Source of the DNA: Asaia bogorensis
GTDB taxonomy: Bacteria > Pseudomonadota > Alphaproteobacteria > Acetobacterales > Acetobacteraceae
Assembly: GCA_943333505.2 (NCBI GenBank)
Contig: CALQTN020000030.1
Location: 1 to 50,239 of the forward strand
Length of the DNA stretch: 50,239 nt
Reading direction: 5' to 3'
Shown: piece by piece, positions 9,753 to 18,351 of the stretch
Layout of the letters: each line of letters begins with the position of its first letter
Position numbering within the stretch: the first letter of the stretch is position 1
Program-made: the position numbers and the translations under genes
Notes under the pieces: generated by a model
Told to the model about the DNA's origin: nothing
Database searches by the model: none
What the model saw: the letters and a program-made list of their open reading frames with translations, nothing else

Positions 9753-10949
9753 ATGAATATCCACGAATATCAGGGCAAGGAACTGCTGAAGGCCTACGGC
9801 GTTGCCGTTCTTGACGGTTATGTCGCCTGGACGCCTGAGGAAGCCGAAGCGGCAGCCGCTAAGCTGCCCGGCCCGATATTCGTGGTGAAGTCGCAAATCC
9901 ACGCTGGCGGCCGCGGTGCCGGGCATTTCGCTGACGACCCCACCGGCAAAGGTGGGGTTCGCCTGGCGAAATCCGCAGCCGAGGTCCGCGCCGCCGCCGA
10001 TGCGATGTTGGGCCATATTCTGGTCACCAAACAAACCGGCGATGCCGGCCGCCGCGTCGGTCGCGTCTATGTCGAAGCCGGCTGCGATATCAAACGCGAA
10101 CTGTACCTTTCTTTGCTGGTCGATCGCGACACGGCCCGCGTCACCATCATGGCATCGACCGAAGGCGGCATGGAAATCGAGGAGGTGGCGCATCACCACC
10201 CCGAGAAAATCATGCGTATCGGCGTCGATCCGGCGACTGGCATCTGGCCGTTCCATGCCAACAAACTCGCCTACGCGCTCGGCCTCGAAGGCAAGCAGAT
10301 CGCCTCGTTCTGCAAGCTCGTGATGGCGGTTTACAAAGCTTTCCTCGAACTCGATTGCGCCATCGTCGAAATCAACCCGCTGGTCGTTACTGGTGCCGGA
10401 GACATCGTGGCCCTCGATGCCAAGGTGGGCTTCGATGACAATGCGCTCTACCGCCACCCCGATATCGAAAAACTGCGCGACGAAGCCGAAGAAGATCCCA
10501 AGGAACTCGAAGCCGCCAAGCATGCGCTGAACTACGTGGCCCTCGATGGCGTCATCGGCTGCATGGTCAACGGCGCCGGTCTCGCGATGGCAACGATGGA
10601 TATCATCAAGCTTTACGGGTCATCGCCGGCCAACTTCCTCGATGTCGGCGGCGGCGCCACCAAGGAACGGGTGACGGCGGCGTTCAAGATCATCCTGTCC
10701 GATCCCAACGTTGAAGGCATTCTGGTCAATATTTTCGGCGGCATCATGCGCTGCGATGTGATCGCCGAGGGCGTGGTGGCTGCGGCCCGCGAAGTGTCGC
10801 TGTCAGTGCCGCTCGTCGTGCGGTTGGAAGGCACCAACGTCGAGCTCGGCAAAGACATCATGGCCAAATCCGGCCTGCCGATCATTACCGCGGATAATCT
10901 GGCCGACGCCGCTGAAAAAGTGGTCAAAGCCGTGAGGGACGCCGCATAA
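9753..10949 (+). CDS. sucC: Succinate--CoA ligase beta subunit
   Basis: A 398-residue ADP/GDP-forming succinyl-CoA synthetase beta chain. It opens [12 protein letters not shown] and carries the ATP-grasp domain (Q-I-H-A-G-G-R-G near residue 50; E-I-N-P-L-V-V-T near 205) and a C-terminal CoA-ligase domain with [11 protein letters not shown]. It couples succinyl-CoA cleavage to nucleotide phosphorylation as a heteromer with SucD. The start is fixed by the family N-terminus. Its TAA overlaps the ATG of sucD by one base. The paralogous malate--CoA ligase (MtkA) was considered, but the nucleotide-binding and linker segments read as SucC. Confidence 0.96.
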   Translation: MNIHEYQGKELLKAYGVAVLDGYVAWTPEEAEAAAAKLPGPIFVVKSQIHAGGRGAGHFADDPTGKGGVRLAKSAAEVRAAADAMLGHILVTKQTGDAGRRVGRVYVEAGCDIKRELYLSLLVDRDTARVTIMASTEGGMEIEEVAHHHPEKIMRIGVDPATGIWPFHANKLAYALGLEGKQIASFCKLVMAVYKAFLELDCAIVEINPLVVTGAGDIVALDAKVGFDDNALYRHPDIEKLRDEAEEDPKELEAAKHALNYVALDGVIGCMVNGAGLAMATMDIIKLYGSSPANFLDVGGGATKERVTAAFKIILSDPNVEGILVNIFGGIMRCDVIAEGVVAAAREVSLSVPLVVRLEGTNVELGKDIMAKSGLPIITADNLADAAEKVVKAVRDAA

Positions 10950-11824
10950 TGGCCATTCTTGTTGATGCCAACACCAAAGTGATCACCCAGGGCTTTACCG
11001 GGTCACAGGGCACCTTCCATTCCGAACAGGCGCTCGCCTACGGCACCAAGGTTGTCGGCGGCGTCACGCCCGGCAAAGGCGGATCGGTCCATATCGGACT
11101 GCCGGTGTTTGACACTGTCTATCAGGCGGTTACCGCCACTGGCGCCAATGCCTCGGCGATCTATGTGCCGCCACCCTTCGCCGCTGATGCGATCCTCGAA
11201 GCGATCGACTGCGAAATCCCGCTGATCGTCTGCATCACCGAAGGCATCCCGGTGCTCGACATGGTCCGCGTCAAGCGCGCGCTGTCCGGCTCGATGTCGC
11301 GTCTGATCGGACCGAATTGTCCCGGCGTTATCACGCCAGACGCCTGCAAAATCGGCATCATGCCCGGCCATATCCACCGGCGTGGCAAAGTCGGCATCGT
11401 GTCGCGATCCGGCACCCTGACCTACGAAGCCGTCGCCCAAACCACCACCGCCGGCCTCGGCCAATCCACCTGCGTCGGCATCGGCGGCGATCCGGTGAAG
11501 GGAACCGACTTCATTGAAGTCCTCGAAATGTTCCTCGCCGATCCCGAAACCGAATGCATCATCATGATCGGTGAAATCGGCGGTCAAAGCGAAATCCTCG
11601 CCGCCGAATTCCTCGCCGCCAACAAGGTGAAAACGCCCATTGTCGGCTTCATCGCCGGTGCCACCGCCCCCCCCGGCCGCCGCATGGGCCATGCCGGCGC
11701 TGTCATCTCCGGCGGGCGCGATACGGCGGCGGCGAAGTTTGAGGCGATGCGCCTGGCGGGCATCCATATTTCCGAAAGCCCGGCGGCTTTGGGCAGCACG
11801 ATGGTGAAGGCGCTCAGAGGATAA
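10949..11824 (+). CDS. sucD: Succinate--CoA ligase alpha subunit
   Basis: A 291-residue alpha subunit. The N-terminal CoA-binding Rossmann domain has the Q-G-x-T-G-x-x-G-T-F-H segment (about residues 14-24) and [10 protein letters not shown]; the phosphorylated histidine is His248 in R-R-M-G-H-A-G-A, and G-x-x-C-P-G-V-I-x-P and the swivelling-loop G-I-G-G-D-P are present. It forms the catalytic heterodimer or heterotetramer with SucC. It starts within the sucC stop codon (TAATG), which implies translational coupling. A family A hairpin begins 8 nt after its stop, and a strong hairpin with a T tract lies about 90 nt downstream. Confidence 0.96.
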   Translation: MAILVDANTKVITQGFTGSQGTFHSEQALAYGTKVVGGVTPGKGGSVHIGLPVFDTVYQAVTATGANASAIYVPPPFAADAILEAIDCEIPLIVCITEGIPVLDMVRVKRALSGSMSRLIGPNCPGVITPDACKIGIMPGHIHRRGKVGIVSRSGTLTYEAVAQTTTAGLGQSTCVGIGGDPVKGTDFIEVLEMFLADPETECIIMIGEIGGQSEILAAEFLAANKVKTPIVGFIAGATAPPGRRMGHAGAVISGGRDTAAAKFEAMRLAGIHISESPAALGSTMVKALRG

Positions 11825-11831
11825 GGAAGGT

Positions 11832-11868
11832 CTTCTTTGTTTGAAAACAAAGAAGCAAAAAAACGTCC
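11832..11868 (+). repeat. Family A repeat, copy 2 (first hairpin only)
   Basis: A near-perfect inverted repeat with arms 11832-11842 and 11845-11855 and a 2-nt loop, followed by an A7 tract and CGTCC. The 37 nt match the reverse complement of positions 2883-2919 exactly. It sits 8 nt after the sucD stop, in the same orientation as sucD. The other two modules of the composite are missing. Confidence 0.8.
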
Positions 11869-11914
11869 CAACTTCTGTTCGTCGTCGCACCGGGCAGCGA
11901 TCCTACTCGTAGAC

Positions 11915-11962
11915 ATCGCCCTTGATGGGATGCCTTCCCCTCAAGGGCGATGGCGCCTTTTT
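11915..11962. terminator. Probable intrinsic terminator between sucD and the chemoreceptor gene
   Basis: Perfect 11-bp stem (ATCGCCCTTGA at 11915-11925 with TCAAGGGCGAT at 11941-11951) and a 15-nt loop, followed by GGCGCC and five T on the plus strand. It lies downstream of both convergent genes; the T tract favours termination of the mdh-sucCD transcript, and the chemoreceptor stop codon begins inside the last base pair of this unit. Confidence 0.65.
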
Positions 11963-13652
11963 AGGCCGCGCGCACTTCACGCAAGAACTCGACGACTTGT
12001 GCCTTCAGCGTCTCGCCATTCCGCGACAGCTCGGTTGCCGAAGCGAGCACGTGTGTCGACGCTGCACCGGTTTGTTGGGCCGCGCCACTGACGCTCGCGA
12101 TGCTGCCGGATACCTGCTGGGTGCCTAGCGCGGCTTGATGCACGTTGCGCGCAATCTCCTGGGTTGCCGCACCCTGCTCCTCCACAGCCGACGCGATGGC
12201 GGTCGCCGTCTCGTTTAACTGTCCGATTGTCCCTGCAATGCCTCTGATCAACAGAGCGGACGTTCGCGTTGCTTCCTGAATGGCTTTGATCTGAGTCGCA
12301 ATCTCACCAGTTGCCTTGGCAGTCTGAGTGGCCAGAGCCTTGACTTCGGAGGCAACGACGGCGAAGCCTTTGCCCGCGTCGCCCGCGCGCGCCGCTTCGA
12401 TGGTGGCATTGAGAGCCAGCAGGTTGGTTTGTCCTGCGATGTCACTGATGATGCTCACGACATCACCGATCTTGTCGGCGGCTATCGTCAGCCCCCGCAC
12501 GTGCTCGTTCGATTCATTGGCCTGAGCGACGCTTTGCTGGATCATCGCACTCGCTTGCGTCACCTGCTGACCGATTTCCCGGATCGAGGAACTCAGTTCT
12601 TCGGTCGCGGTGGCGACCGTTTGAACATTCTGTGTTGCCTGCTCCGAGGCAGATGCGACAGTCGTCGATTGCCGCATAGTCTCTTCCGAAGTCGAGGCCA
12701 TGGCTTGGGAGGTCGATTGCAATTCGATTGCCGCCGATGCGACGTTGTCGACGATGCTACCAACACTTGCTTCGAACCTCGCGGCGAGATCGAGCATCCC
12801 CTGACGGCGCTCCCGCTCAAGCTCATGCCTCTCCAATTCCTGCTCTGAACGCAAACGCCCAGTTTCGATGAGGGAAACCTTAAACACTTGCACAGAGGCA
12901 GCCATCGAGCCGATTTCATCTCCACGATTGCGCGCGGGAATTTCATCGATTGTGTTACCCTCGGCAAGGCGTTTCATCGCCGCCGTCATGCCATCGAGTG
13001 ATCTGGTGATATCGCGGTTGACCAGCCAGGTGATGAATAAGGCGCCAACGAGAACACCTCCACCGCCCAAAAGTCCCGCAGAAAGACTGCTACGGAAAGT
13101 GGTCTCAACTTCGTCGGTCCACGTGCCCGCAATGAACACCATCTGCCAAGGGGCAAACATTGCGACATAAGAAACCTTAGGCTGTGGCACGGTGGTTCCA
13201 GGTAGGATCGCTTCATACCATATCACGCCGCTGTCCGCCGTGCGCAGCACATCGCGGATGAGGTCCCCTGTTGGTCGACCGCTGGCGTCCTTGGAGGCCG
13301 TAGGTTTTCCCTCCCGCTTCTGATCCCCACCGTGCATTATCACCATTCCGTTGATGTCCTGAACCAACAGGTAATCTCCGTTGGTGCCGAACCGCATCCG
13401 GTGCACTGCATCGCGAAACATCGCAAATGCCTGTTCCTGGGTGATCTTTTTATTAGCCACCTGGTCCTGGAGCGACTGAGCAAAGCCGGTCGTGGTGAGA
13501 GCGACGGCGCGCATCTTGTCGATCAGATCATTTACCATGCGCGCGTGCATCCAAGACGCTACGCCGCCGAAGGACAGGAGGAAAGCGACGGCGAATAGAA
13601 CAAGCACTATGCTCATCTTAGTGCGGATCTTGATGCGACTGAGAAAGCCCAT
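11961..13652 (-). CDS. Methyl-accepting chemotaxis protein with Cache sensor
   Basis: A 563-residue membrane chemoreceptor. An N-terminal transmembrane helix (about residues 13-35) is followed by a periplasmic single-Cache-type domain with the Y-L-L-V-Q-D-x-N-G segment and a terminal W-x-x-x-x-I-A-G-T-W, a second helix near 190-212, a HAMP domain, and a long coiled coil. The hairpin tip carries the conserved I-S-D-I-A[16 protein letters not shown] signature. Ligands of such Cache domains are often small organic acids, but this one is unknown. The start at 13652 has a strong GGAGG site 6 nt upstream; 38 more codons are open but unlike the family. No che or motility genes are nearby, so it is an orphan receptor. 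The C-terminus lacks an obvious CheR-binding pentapeptide. Confidence 0.94.
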   Translation of the reverse strand: MGFLSRIKIRTKMSIVLVLFAVAFLLSFGGVASWMHARMVNDLIDKMRAVALTTTGFAQSLQDQVANKKITQEQAFAMFRDAVHRMRFGTNGDYLLVQDINGMVIMHGGDQKREGKPTASKDASGRPTGDLIRDVLRTADSGVIWYEAILPGTTVPQPKVSYVAMFAPWQMVFIAGTWTDEVETTFRSSLSAGLLGGGGVLVGALFITWLVNRDITRSLDGMTAAMKRLAEGNTIDEIPARNRGDEIGSMAASVQVFKVSLIETGRLRSEQELERHELERERRQGMLDLAARFEASVGSIVDNVASAAIELQSTSQAMASTSEETMRQSTTVASASEQATQNVQTVATATEELSSSIREIGQQVTQASAMIQQSVAQANESNEHVRGLTIAADKIGDVVSIISDIAGQTNLLALNATIEAARAGDAGKGFAVVASEVKALATQTAKATGEIATQIKAIQEATRTSALLIRGIAGTIGQLNETATAIASAVEEQGAATQEIARNVHQAALGTQQVSGSIASVSGAAQQTGAASTHVLASATELSRNGETLKAQVVEFLREVRAA

Positions 13653-14040
13653 AGTGCCTCCGGAGTGAACGTGGGTAAAGAATTGAAAATAGCGCCGACA
13701 GATGAACAAAAAACTACTCGACCAGGAGCACGGCTTGCTTCGCCACACAGCTTTCAGGAACCCCAAAGCAAGACCGCCTGCACCGTGGCAGCCGCTCCAA
13801 TCGCGGCTTGCAGGTCAATGACGATGCGGGTGAAAAATTGCACCGCGATGTAGAGATAATTTAACACTAAAACCTAAGTAAAATTAACTTGAACCGAAGC
13901 GTGACCACCACCGAAAACAGACATCGCGCGCGCTCCCGGGGCGGCATGTCCGCCCCGAACCCAGCGCTTCCCAGCCCGGCTTTACCCGACGCCGACAGGG
14001 GGCTAGCTTTCCCCCAACAAATCAATGCGGAGGATTGCCT
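13653..14040. other. 388-nt divergent intergenic region
   Basis: No gene was found between the chemoreceptor and the fatty-acid oxidation gene, which are transcribed away from each other. An AT-rich block at about 13850-13895 is the likeliest promoter area. A GC-rich hairpin lies at 13937-13957 (8-bp stem CGGGGCGG/CCGCCCCG), and a GCGGAGGA ribosome-binding site ends at 14034. No convincing -35/-10 pair can be assigned by eye. Confidence 0.5.
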
Positions 14041-16143
14041 ATGTCGTCGGAAAATCTCGTAACCCTGGACGTCAAAGACGGCATCGGGATCATCACCGTC
14101 AACAATCCACCGGTGAACGCGCTCAGCCCGGGGGTTCCCGAGGGCATTACTGCCTGTTTCGAAAAAGCCCATGCCGATCCGGCCGTCAAAGCCATGGTGC
14201 TGATCGGCGCCGGCCGCAGCTTCATCGCCGGCGCTGACATCCGCCAGTTCGGCAAAGGTCGGGTGCGCGCCACCATTGGCGACAGCACCACCGACAAGCT
14301 CGATGCCAGCACCAAGCCGATTGTCGCCGCCATCCATGGCTATGCGCTCGGCGGCGGTCTCGAAACCGCGATGGGCTGCAATTACCGGATCGCGGTTCGC
14401 TCGGCCAAGGTCGGCCTGCCGGAAGTCCTGATCGGCATCCTGCCGGGCGGTGGTGGCACCCAGCGTCTGCCGCGCCTCGCCGGCGTGCAGGTTGCGCTCG
14501 ACATGATCACCTCGGGCCGCCACGTGCCGGCCGATGAAGCCAAATCACTCGGCATCCTTGATGAGGTTGTGGACGGCGACCTGCTCGCCAACGCCATCGC
14601 CATGGCCAAGCGGGTCGCCGATATCCGCCCGTTGCCGCAGATCAGCAGCAATAATAGCAAAGTGACCAGTGTCGATCCGAAGATTTTCGACGCCCAGCGC
14701 AAATCCATCGCGCGTCGCGCCCGCAACCAGAAAGCGCCCTATAACTGCATTCTGGCGGTCGAGGCGTCCACCACCCACCCGTTCCTGCAAGGCCTAGCGC
14801 GCGAACGTGAACTGTTCGGCGAACTGGAAAATGCCGACGAAGCCCGCGGCCTGCGCTACGCCTTCTTCGGTGAACGTGAAGCCAAGAACGTCCCCGGCAT
14901 TCCCGCCAACGCCACGGCCCAGGCCATCAACACCGCCGCCGTCATCGGCGCCGGCACCATGGGTGGCGGCATCGCGATGAGCTTTGCCGATTTCGGCATC
15001 CCGGTGAAAATCCTCGAAGCGACGCAGGAAGCGTTGGATCGCGGCATGAAGCGCATCCGCGATAATTACGCGACCTCGGTCAAGCGCGGCAGCCTCGCGG
15101 AAGCTGACATGACCGCCCGCCTGTCGCGCATCACCCCGGTGCTCGACTATGCCGACATCGCCGAGGCTGACGTGGTGATCGAAGCAATTTTCGAGGAAAT
15201 GGGCCCCAAACAGGCGGTGTTTCGCCAGTTGGACGCGGTGATGAAGCCGGGCGCGCTGATGCTGTCGAACACATCGGCGCTCAACATTGACGAAATCGCC
15301 AGCGTTACCAAGCGGCCGGAAGTGGTCGCTGGCGCGCATTTCTTCTCGCCGGCTAACGTCATGAAGCTGCTCGAAGTGGTGAAGGGGACTGAAACCTCGG
15401 CCGCCACGATGAACAGCGTGATGGCGATGGGCCGCGCAATCGGCAAGATCAGCGTCGGCTGCGGCAATTGCGACGGCTTCCTGGCCAATCGCAGCCGTGG
15501 GCCGTTCGGGATGGAAATGGTCATCCTGCTCGAAGAAGGCGCGCTGCCGGAACAGATCGACAAGGTGATGGTGGAATTCGGCTATCCAATGGGCCCGGTC
15601 GCGGTCGGCGATCTCGCCGGGTTGGACATTGGCTGGGCCGCCCGCAAGCGCCGCGCCGCCGCCGATCCCAACTACCGCAAGCAGCCGATTTCCGATCGCC
15701 TGTGCGAACTCGGCCGCTTCGGCCAGAAGACCGGCAAGGGCTGGTATCGCTACGAAGCCGGTGACCGCACCCCGCACCCCGATCCGGAAGTCACCGCGAT
15801 CATCGAACAAGTGTCGAAGGAAATGGGCATCACCCGCCGCGCGATTTCGGACGAGGAAATCCTGCGCCGGCTGCTGTTCGCGTCTGTCAACGAAGCCTGC
15901 AAGATCCTCGAGGAAGGCATCGCCTATCGCGCGTCAGACGTCGATGTGATGTGGCTCTACGGTTTCGGCTTCCCGCGCTATCGCGGCGGGCTGATGTTCT
16001 GGGCCGACCAGATCGGGGTGAAGGAAGTCTTCGAGCAGATCCAGCGCTGGCATCAATTGTACGGCGCGCGCTGGGCGCCGTCGGCGCTGCTGCGGCAGTT
16101 GGCGGAGACCGGGACGTCGTTCAAGGATGCCAAGGTAGGGTAA
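14041..16143 (+). CDS. Bifunctional enoyl-CoA hydratase/3-hydroxyacyl-CoA dehydrogenase
   Basis: A 700-residue FadB/PaaC-type multifunctional beta-oxidation protein. Residues 1 to about 190 are a crotonase domain with both catalytic glutamates (Glu108 and Glu128, the expected 20 residues apart) and a G-G-G-G-T-Q-R-L motif. The NAD-binding dehydrogenase domain begins near 298 with V-I-G-A-G-T-M-G (301-308) and has the catalytic His433 in H-F-F-S-P. Two C-terminal dehydrogenase domains follow, ending in the Y-G-F-G-F-P-R-Y-R-G-G signature. It hydrates enoyl-CoA and oxidises the hydroxyacyl product. The ATG at 14041 has GCGGAGGA upstream; an in-frame TTG two codons earlier is less likely. The partner thiolase is not in the window. 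Confidence 0.95.
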   Translation: MSSENLVTLDVKDGIGIITVNNPPVNALSPGVPEGITACFEKAHADPAVKAMVLIGAGRSFIAGADIRQFGKGRVRATIGDSTTDKLDASTKPIVAAIHGYALGGGLETAMGCNYRIAVRSAKVGLPEVLIGILPGGGGTQRLPRLAGVQVALDMITSGRHVPADEAKSLGILDEVVDGDLLANAIAMAKRVADIRPLPQISSNNSKVTSVDPKIFDAQRKSIARRARNQKAPYNCILAVEASTTHPFLQGLARERELFGELENADEARGLRYAFFGEREAKNVPGIPANATAQAINTAAVIGAGTMGGGIAMSFADFGIPVKILEATQEALDRGMKRIRDNYATSVKRGSLAEADMTARLSRITPVLDYADIAEADVVIEAIFEEMGPKQAVFRQLDAVMKPGALMLSNTSALNIDEIASVTKRPEVVAGAHFFSPANVMKLLEVVKGTETSAATMNSVMAMGRAIGKISVGCGNCDGFLANRSRGPFGMEMVILLEEGALPEQIDKVMVEFGYPMGPVAVGDLAGLDIGWAARKRRAAADPNYRKQPISDRLCELGRFGQKTGKGWYRYEAGDRTPHPDPEVTAIIEQVSKEMGITRRAISDEEILRRLLFASVNEACKILEEGIAYRASDVDVMWLYGFGFPRYRGGLMFWADQIGVKEVFEQIQRWHQLYGARWAPSALLRQLAETGTSFKDAKVG

Positions 16144-16245
16144 AGCAAAAAAAACTCGCTCATTGTTGCCGTTGGCTCTGGTACCACGCCAACGGCAACA
16201 AAGTGTCAAAAAGTTTTTTTGGTTCTTTTTGTTTACAAAAAGAAC
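16144..16245 (+). repeat. Family A repeat, copy 3 (hairpins 2 and 3)
   Basis: It begins directly after the stop of the fatty-acid oxidation gene. An A-rich tract is followed by a 14-bp perfect stem (16163-16176 with 16188-16201, core GTTGCCGTTGGC), then TCAAAAAG with a T tract, and an 11-bp stem (16222-16232 with 16235-16245, GTTCTTTTTGT). Order and spacing match copy 1 in reverse complement, except that the first hairpin is reduced to AGCAAAAAAAA. It ends 21 nt before the CoA-transferase start. Confidence 0.85.
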
Positions 16246-16266
16246 AACCTAAAAGGCGTTCCCTCC

Positions 16267-16947
16267 ATGATCAATAAAACCGTACGTTCCATGGCCGAAG
16301 CCATGGAAGGCATCAAGGACGGCTCCATCGTCCTACTCGGTGGCTTCGCCGGGGTTGGCGACGCACCGCATTTGATGGACGGGCTGATTGAGCAGGGCGC
16401 GAAGGAACTCACCATGGTCGCCAACACGGTCGGCGGCGGAGAGCTCGGCCTCTCCAAGCTGATCGGCCTCGGGCGGGTGCGCAAGCTGATCGTGTCCTGG
16501 GCGCGCAGCCGCTTGGGCGGGCATTTCGAGGATCTCTACAAAGACGGCAAGATTGAGCTTGAACTGACCCCGCAAGGCACCCTCGCCGAACGCATGCGCG
16601 CGGCCGGTGCGGGCGTGCCGGCTTTCTATACGCCGGCATCGGTTGGCACGCCGCTGGCGCACGGCAAGGAACACCGCGAAATTGATGGCCGGATTTACGT
16701 GCTGGAAAAAGCCATCAAGGGCGATGTCGCGTTGGTCGAAGCCTGGCAGGCGGATCGCTGGGGCAATCTGGTGTACCGCGCCTCCGGGCGGAACTTCAAC
16801 CCGAACGCGGCGGCGGCGGCGGAACTCACCATCGTGCAGACCCAACATCTGGTGCCTTTGGGTGATATTCCCCCCGACCAGATCCACACGCCAGGGATTT
16901 TCGTGAAGCGGGTGCTGCATTTGCCCTATGGCAATCCGGCCTTTTAG
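16267..16947 (+). CDS. 3-oxoacid-type CoA-transferase, alpha subunit
   Basis: A 226-residue class I CoA-transferase subunit A (ScoA/AtoD-like). Typical elements are the D-G-S-x-V-L-x-G-G-F-x-G-V-G-x-P motif (about residues 20-35), the N-x-x-G-x-G-E-x-G-L-x-x-L region near 58-66, and the F-Y-T-x-x-x-x-G-T motif near 117-126. Such subunits pair with a beta subunit that carries the catalytic glutamate, so this chain alone should not be active. No beta-subunit gene follows: the TAG stop lies in the first bases of a structured repeat. The ATG at 16267 fits the family; an in-frame upstream extension runs through the family A hairpin. The neighbouring beta-oxidation gene suggests a role in activating short-chain acids. 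Confidence 0.9.
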   Translation: MINKTVRSMAEAMEGIKDGSIVLLGGFAGVGDAPHLMDGLIEQGAKELTMVANTVGGGELGLSKLIGLGRVRKLIVSWARSRLGGHFEDLYKDGKIELELTPQGTLAERMRAAGAGVPAFYTPASVGTPLAHGKEHREIDGRIYVLEKAIKGDVALVEAWQADRWGNLVYRASGRNFNPNAAAAAELTIVQTQHLVPLGDIPPDQIHTPGIFVKRVLHLPYGNPAF

Positions 16948-17052
16948 ATCTTCTTTATCCGTCCAGTCGGCTTCGATTGGACGGATAAAGAAGATTGTGA
17001 AAACAAAACCCTAGCGCGTGTCTGCTGGCCCAACTTCAACCGATCACGCTCA
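16945..17052 (+). repeat. Two-hairpin intergenic repeat, family C copy 1
   Basis: This repeat of about 108 bp starts TAGATCTTCTTTATCCGTCC and contains an inverted repeat around TTTATCCGTCC/GGACGGATAAA, a linker GTGAAAACAA, and a second degraded palindrome ending in GATCACGCTC. The reverse complement of 23471-23576 matches it along its whole length. Its first three bases are the CoA-transferase stop codon. Confidence 0.8.
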
Positions 17053-17142
17053 AGCGACCGCGCGAATTATCGCCCCCCGATCTGGACGCGCGGCGATTGC
17101 TGACGGCATATGCGGCCCAACACCTATCGAGAGGACCGCCCA

Positions 17143-18153
17143 ATGCAAAACCGTCAAATCGTACTTGCGTCCCGCCCCGCTGGCCCGACCGCCGGGGTCG
17201 AACATTTCCGCATGCAGGAAGTCGCGGTTCCGGCGCTTGAAGACGGCCAGGTGCTGGTAAAAACCAGCTTCTTCTCGGTCGACCCCTATATGCGTATGCG
17301 TCTGAACGACGTGAAATCCTATTCAGCCCCGCAAGGTGTGGATGAAGTGATGGGCGGTGGCTCGGTCGGCATCGTCCAGGAAAGCCGCTTCCCTGGCATC
17401 GCCGCCGGTGATGCAGTGGCGATGGGCGGCGGCTGGCAGGAATACGCCGTGCTGCCGGGCAAGACCTTGCGCAAGCTCGACACTAACCTGCTGCCGATTG
17501 AGGCCTATATTGGTCCGGCCGGGATGACCGGCGTCACCGCCTGGCACGGCATTTACAACATCATCGCGCCGAAAAAGGGCGAAACCGTGCTGGTGTCCGC
17601 TGCCGCCGGCGCGGTTGGCAGCATCGCCGGGCAGTTGGCCAAGCAAGCCGGCGCCCGTGTGGTCGGCGTTGCCGGTGGCCCGGACAAATGCCGCCACGTG
17701 GTTGACGACCTGAAATTCGATGCCTGCGTCGACTACAAATCCGGCAATCTGACCGCCGACCTCGCCGCCGCCTGCCCTGATGGCATTGACGGCATCTTCG
17801 AGAATGTTGGCGGCGTGGTGATGGACAATGCGATGCGCCACCTCAACACCTTCGCCCGCATCGCGCTCTGCGGTCTGATCAGCAGCGGCTATAGCGGCGG
17901 CCGCGCCCCGCTCGACAACATCACCATATTGCTGACGCAACGGGTAATGCTGAAAGGCTTCATCCTGTCTGACCACGCCGATGTGTTCCCGGTCGCGTTG
18001 CCGGGCCTCGCGGCCAAGGTTGCCGCCGGTGAACTGGTGTGGCGCAAGACCATCGCCTACGGCATCGAAAACGCGCCGGCCGCGTTCATTGGCATGCTGG
18101 CGGGCAAGAACCTCGGCAAGCAACTGGTGTCGCCGTCGCTGTTGAATTCTTAG
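17143..18153 (+). CDS. NADP-dependent oxidoreductase, zinc-independent MDR family
   Basis: A 336-residue medium-chain reductase of the leukotriene B4 dehydrogenase/CurA type. The N-terminal GroES-like domain has S-V-D-P-Y-M-R-M-R (about residues 46-54); the cofactor domain carries G-M-T-G-V-T-A-W near 127-134 and the A-A-A-G-A-V-G-S nucleotide-binding loop near 152-159. There are no zinc-ligand cysteines. Members reduce the C=C bond of enones and similar electrophiles with NADPH. The ATG at 17143 is preceded by GAGAGGA; 11 upstream codons are open. The TAG stop (18151-18153) lies within the first bases of a family B repeat. The natural substrate cannot be deduced. Confidence 0.92.
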   Translation: MQNRQIVLASRPAGPTAGVEHFRMQEVAVPALEDGQVLVKTSFFSVDPYMRMRLNDVKSYSAPQGVDEVMGGGSVGIVQESRFPGIAAGDAVAMGGGWQEYAVLPGKTLRKLDTNLLPIEAYIGPAGMTGVTAWHGIYNIIAPKKGETVLVSAAAGAVGSIAGQLAKQAGARVVGVAGGPDKCRHVVDDLKFDACVDYKSGNLTADLAAACPDGIDGIFENVGGVVMDNAMRHLNTFARIALCGLISSGYSGGRAPLDNITILLTQRVMLKGFILSDHADVFPVALPGLAAKVAAGELVWRKTIAYGIENAPAAFIGMLAGKNLGKQLVSPSLLNS

Positions 18154-18254
18154 AGCGTGATGACCGTAGGTGGAATCACTGAAGGTCTGGCCACGCGACC
18201 AAACAAAGCGTTAGAGCATGGTGACTGCGCCTATCAGCGGTCATCATGCTCTAA
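18151..18254 (+). repeat. Palindromic intergenic repeat, family B copy 1
   Basis: About 104 bp starting TAGAGCGTGATGACCG and ending CGGTCATCATGCTCTA, so the ends are inverted repeats. An inner palindrome (GTGACTGCGCCTATCAGCGGTCA) occupies the right half. It is nearly identical to 46905-47008 and to the reverse complement of 39703-39806. The oxidoreductase stop codon is the first TAG of the element. Confidence 0.85.
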
Positions 18255-18262
18255 AGACGGAC

Positions 18263-18294
18263 GCGTCTTCTTTTTGTGGACGAAAAGAAGACGC
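18263..18294. terminator. Perfect 12-bp hairpin, possible terminator
   Basis: Arms GCGTCTTCTTTT (18263-18274) and AAAAGAAGACGC (18283-18294) enclose an 8-nt loop, followed by TTTC. It sits between the convergent oxidoreductase and thiol-reductase genes, next to a family B repeat. The stem resembles the family A hairpins in having a pyrimidine-rich left arm, but the sequence is different. Confidence 0.5.
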
Positions 18295-18351
18295 TTTCTA
18301 CCCACGGTGATCCGGTGCGATTGACGGGTTTCCTGCCGGCAACCCCAGTCT

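Noticed and set aside
9753-11824. Malate--CoA ligase (MtkAB) instead of succinate--CoA ligase
   Set aside because: Both subunits match the SucCD versions at their conserved loops, and there are no serine-cycle genes nearby.
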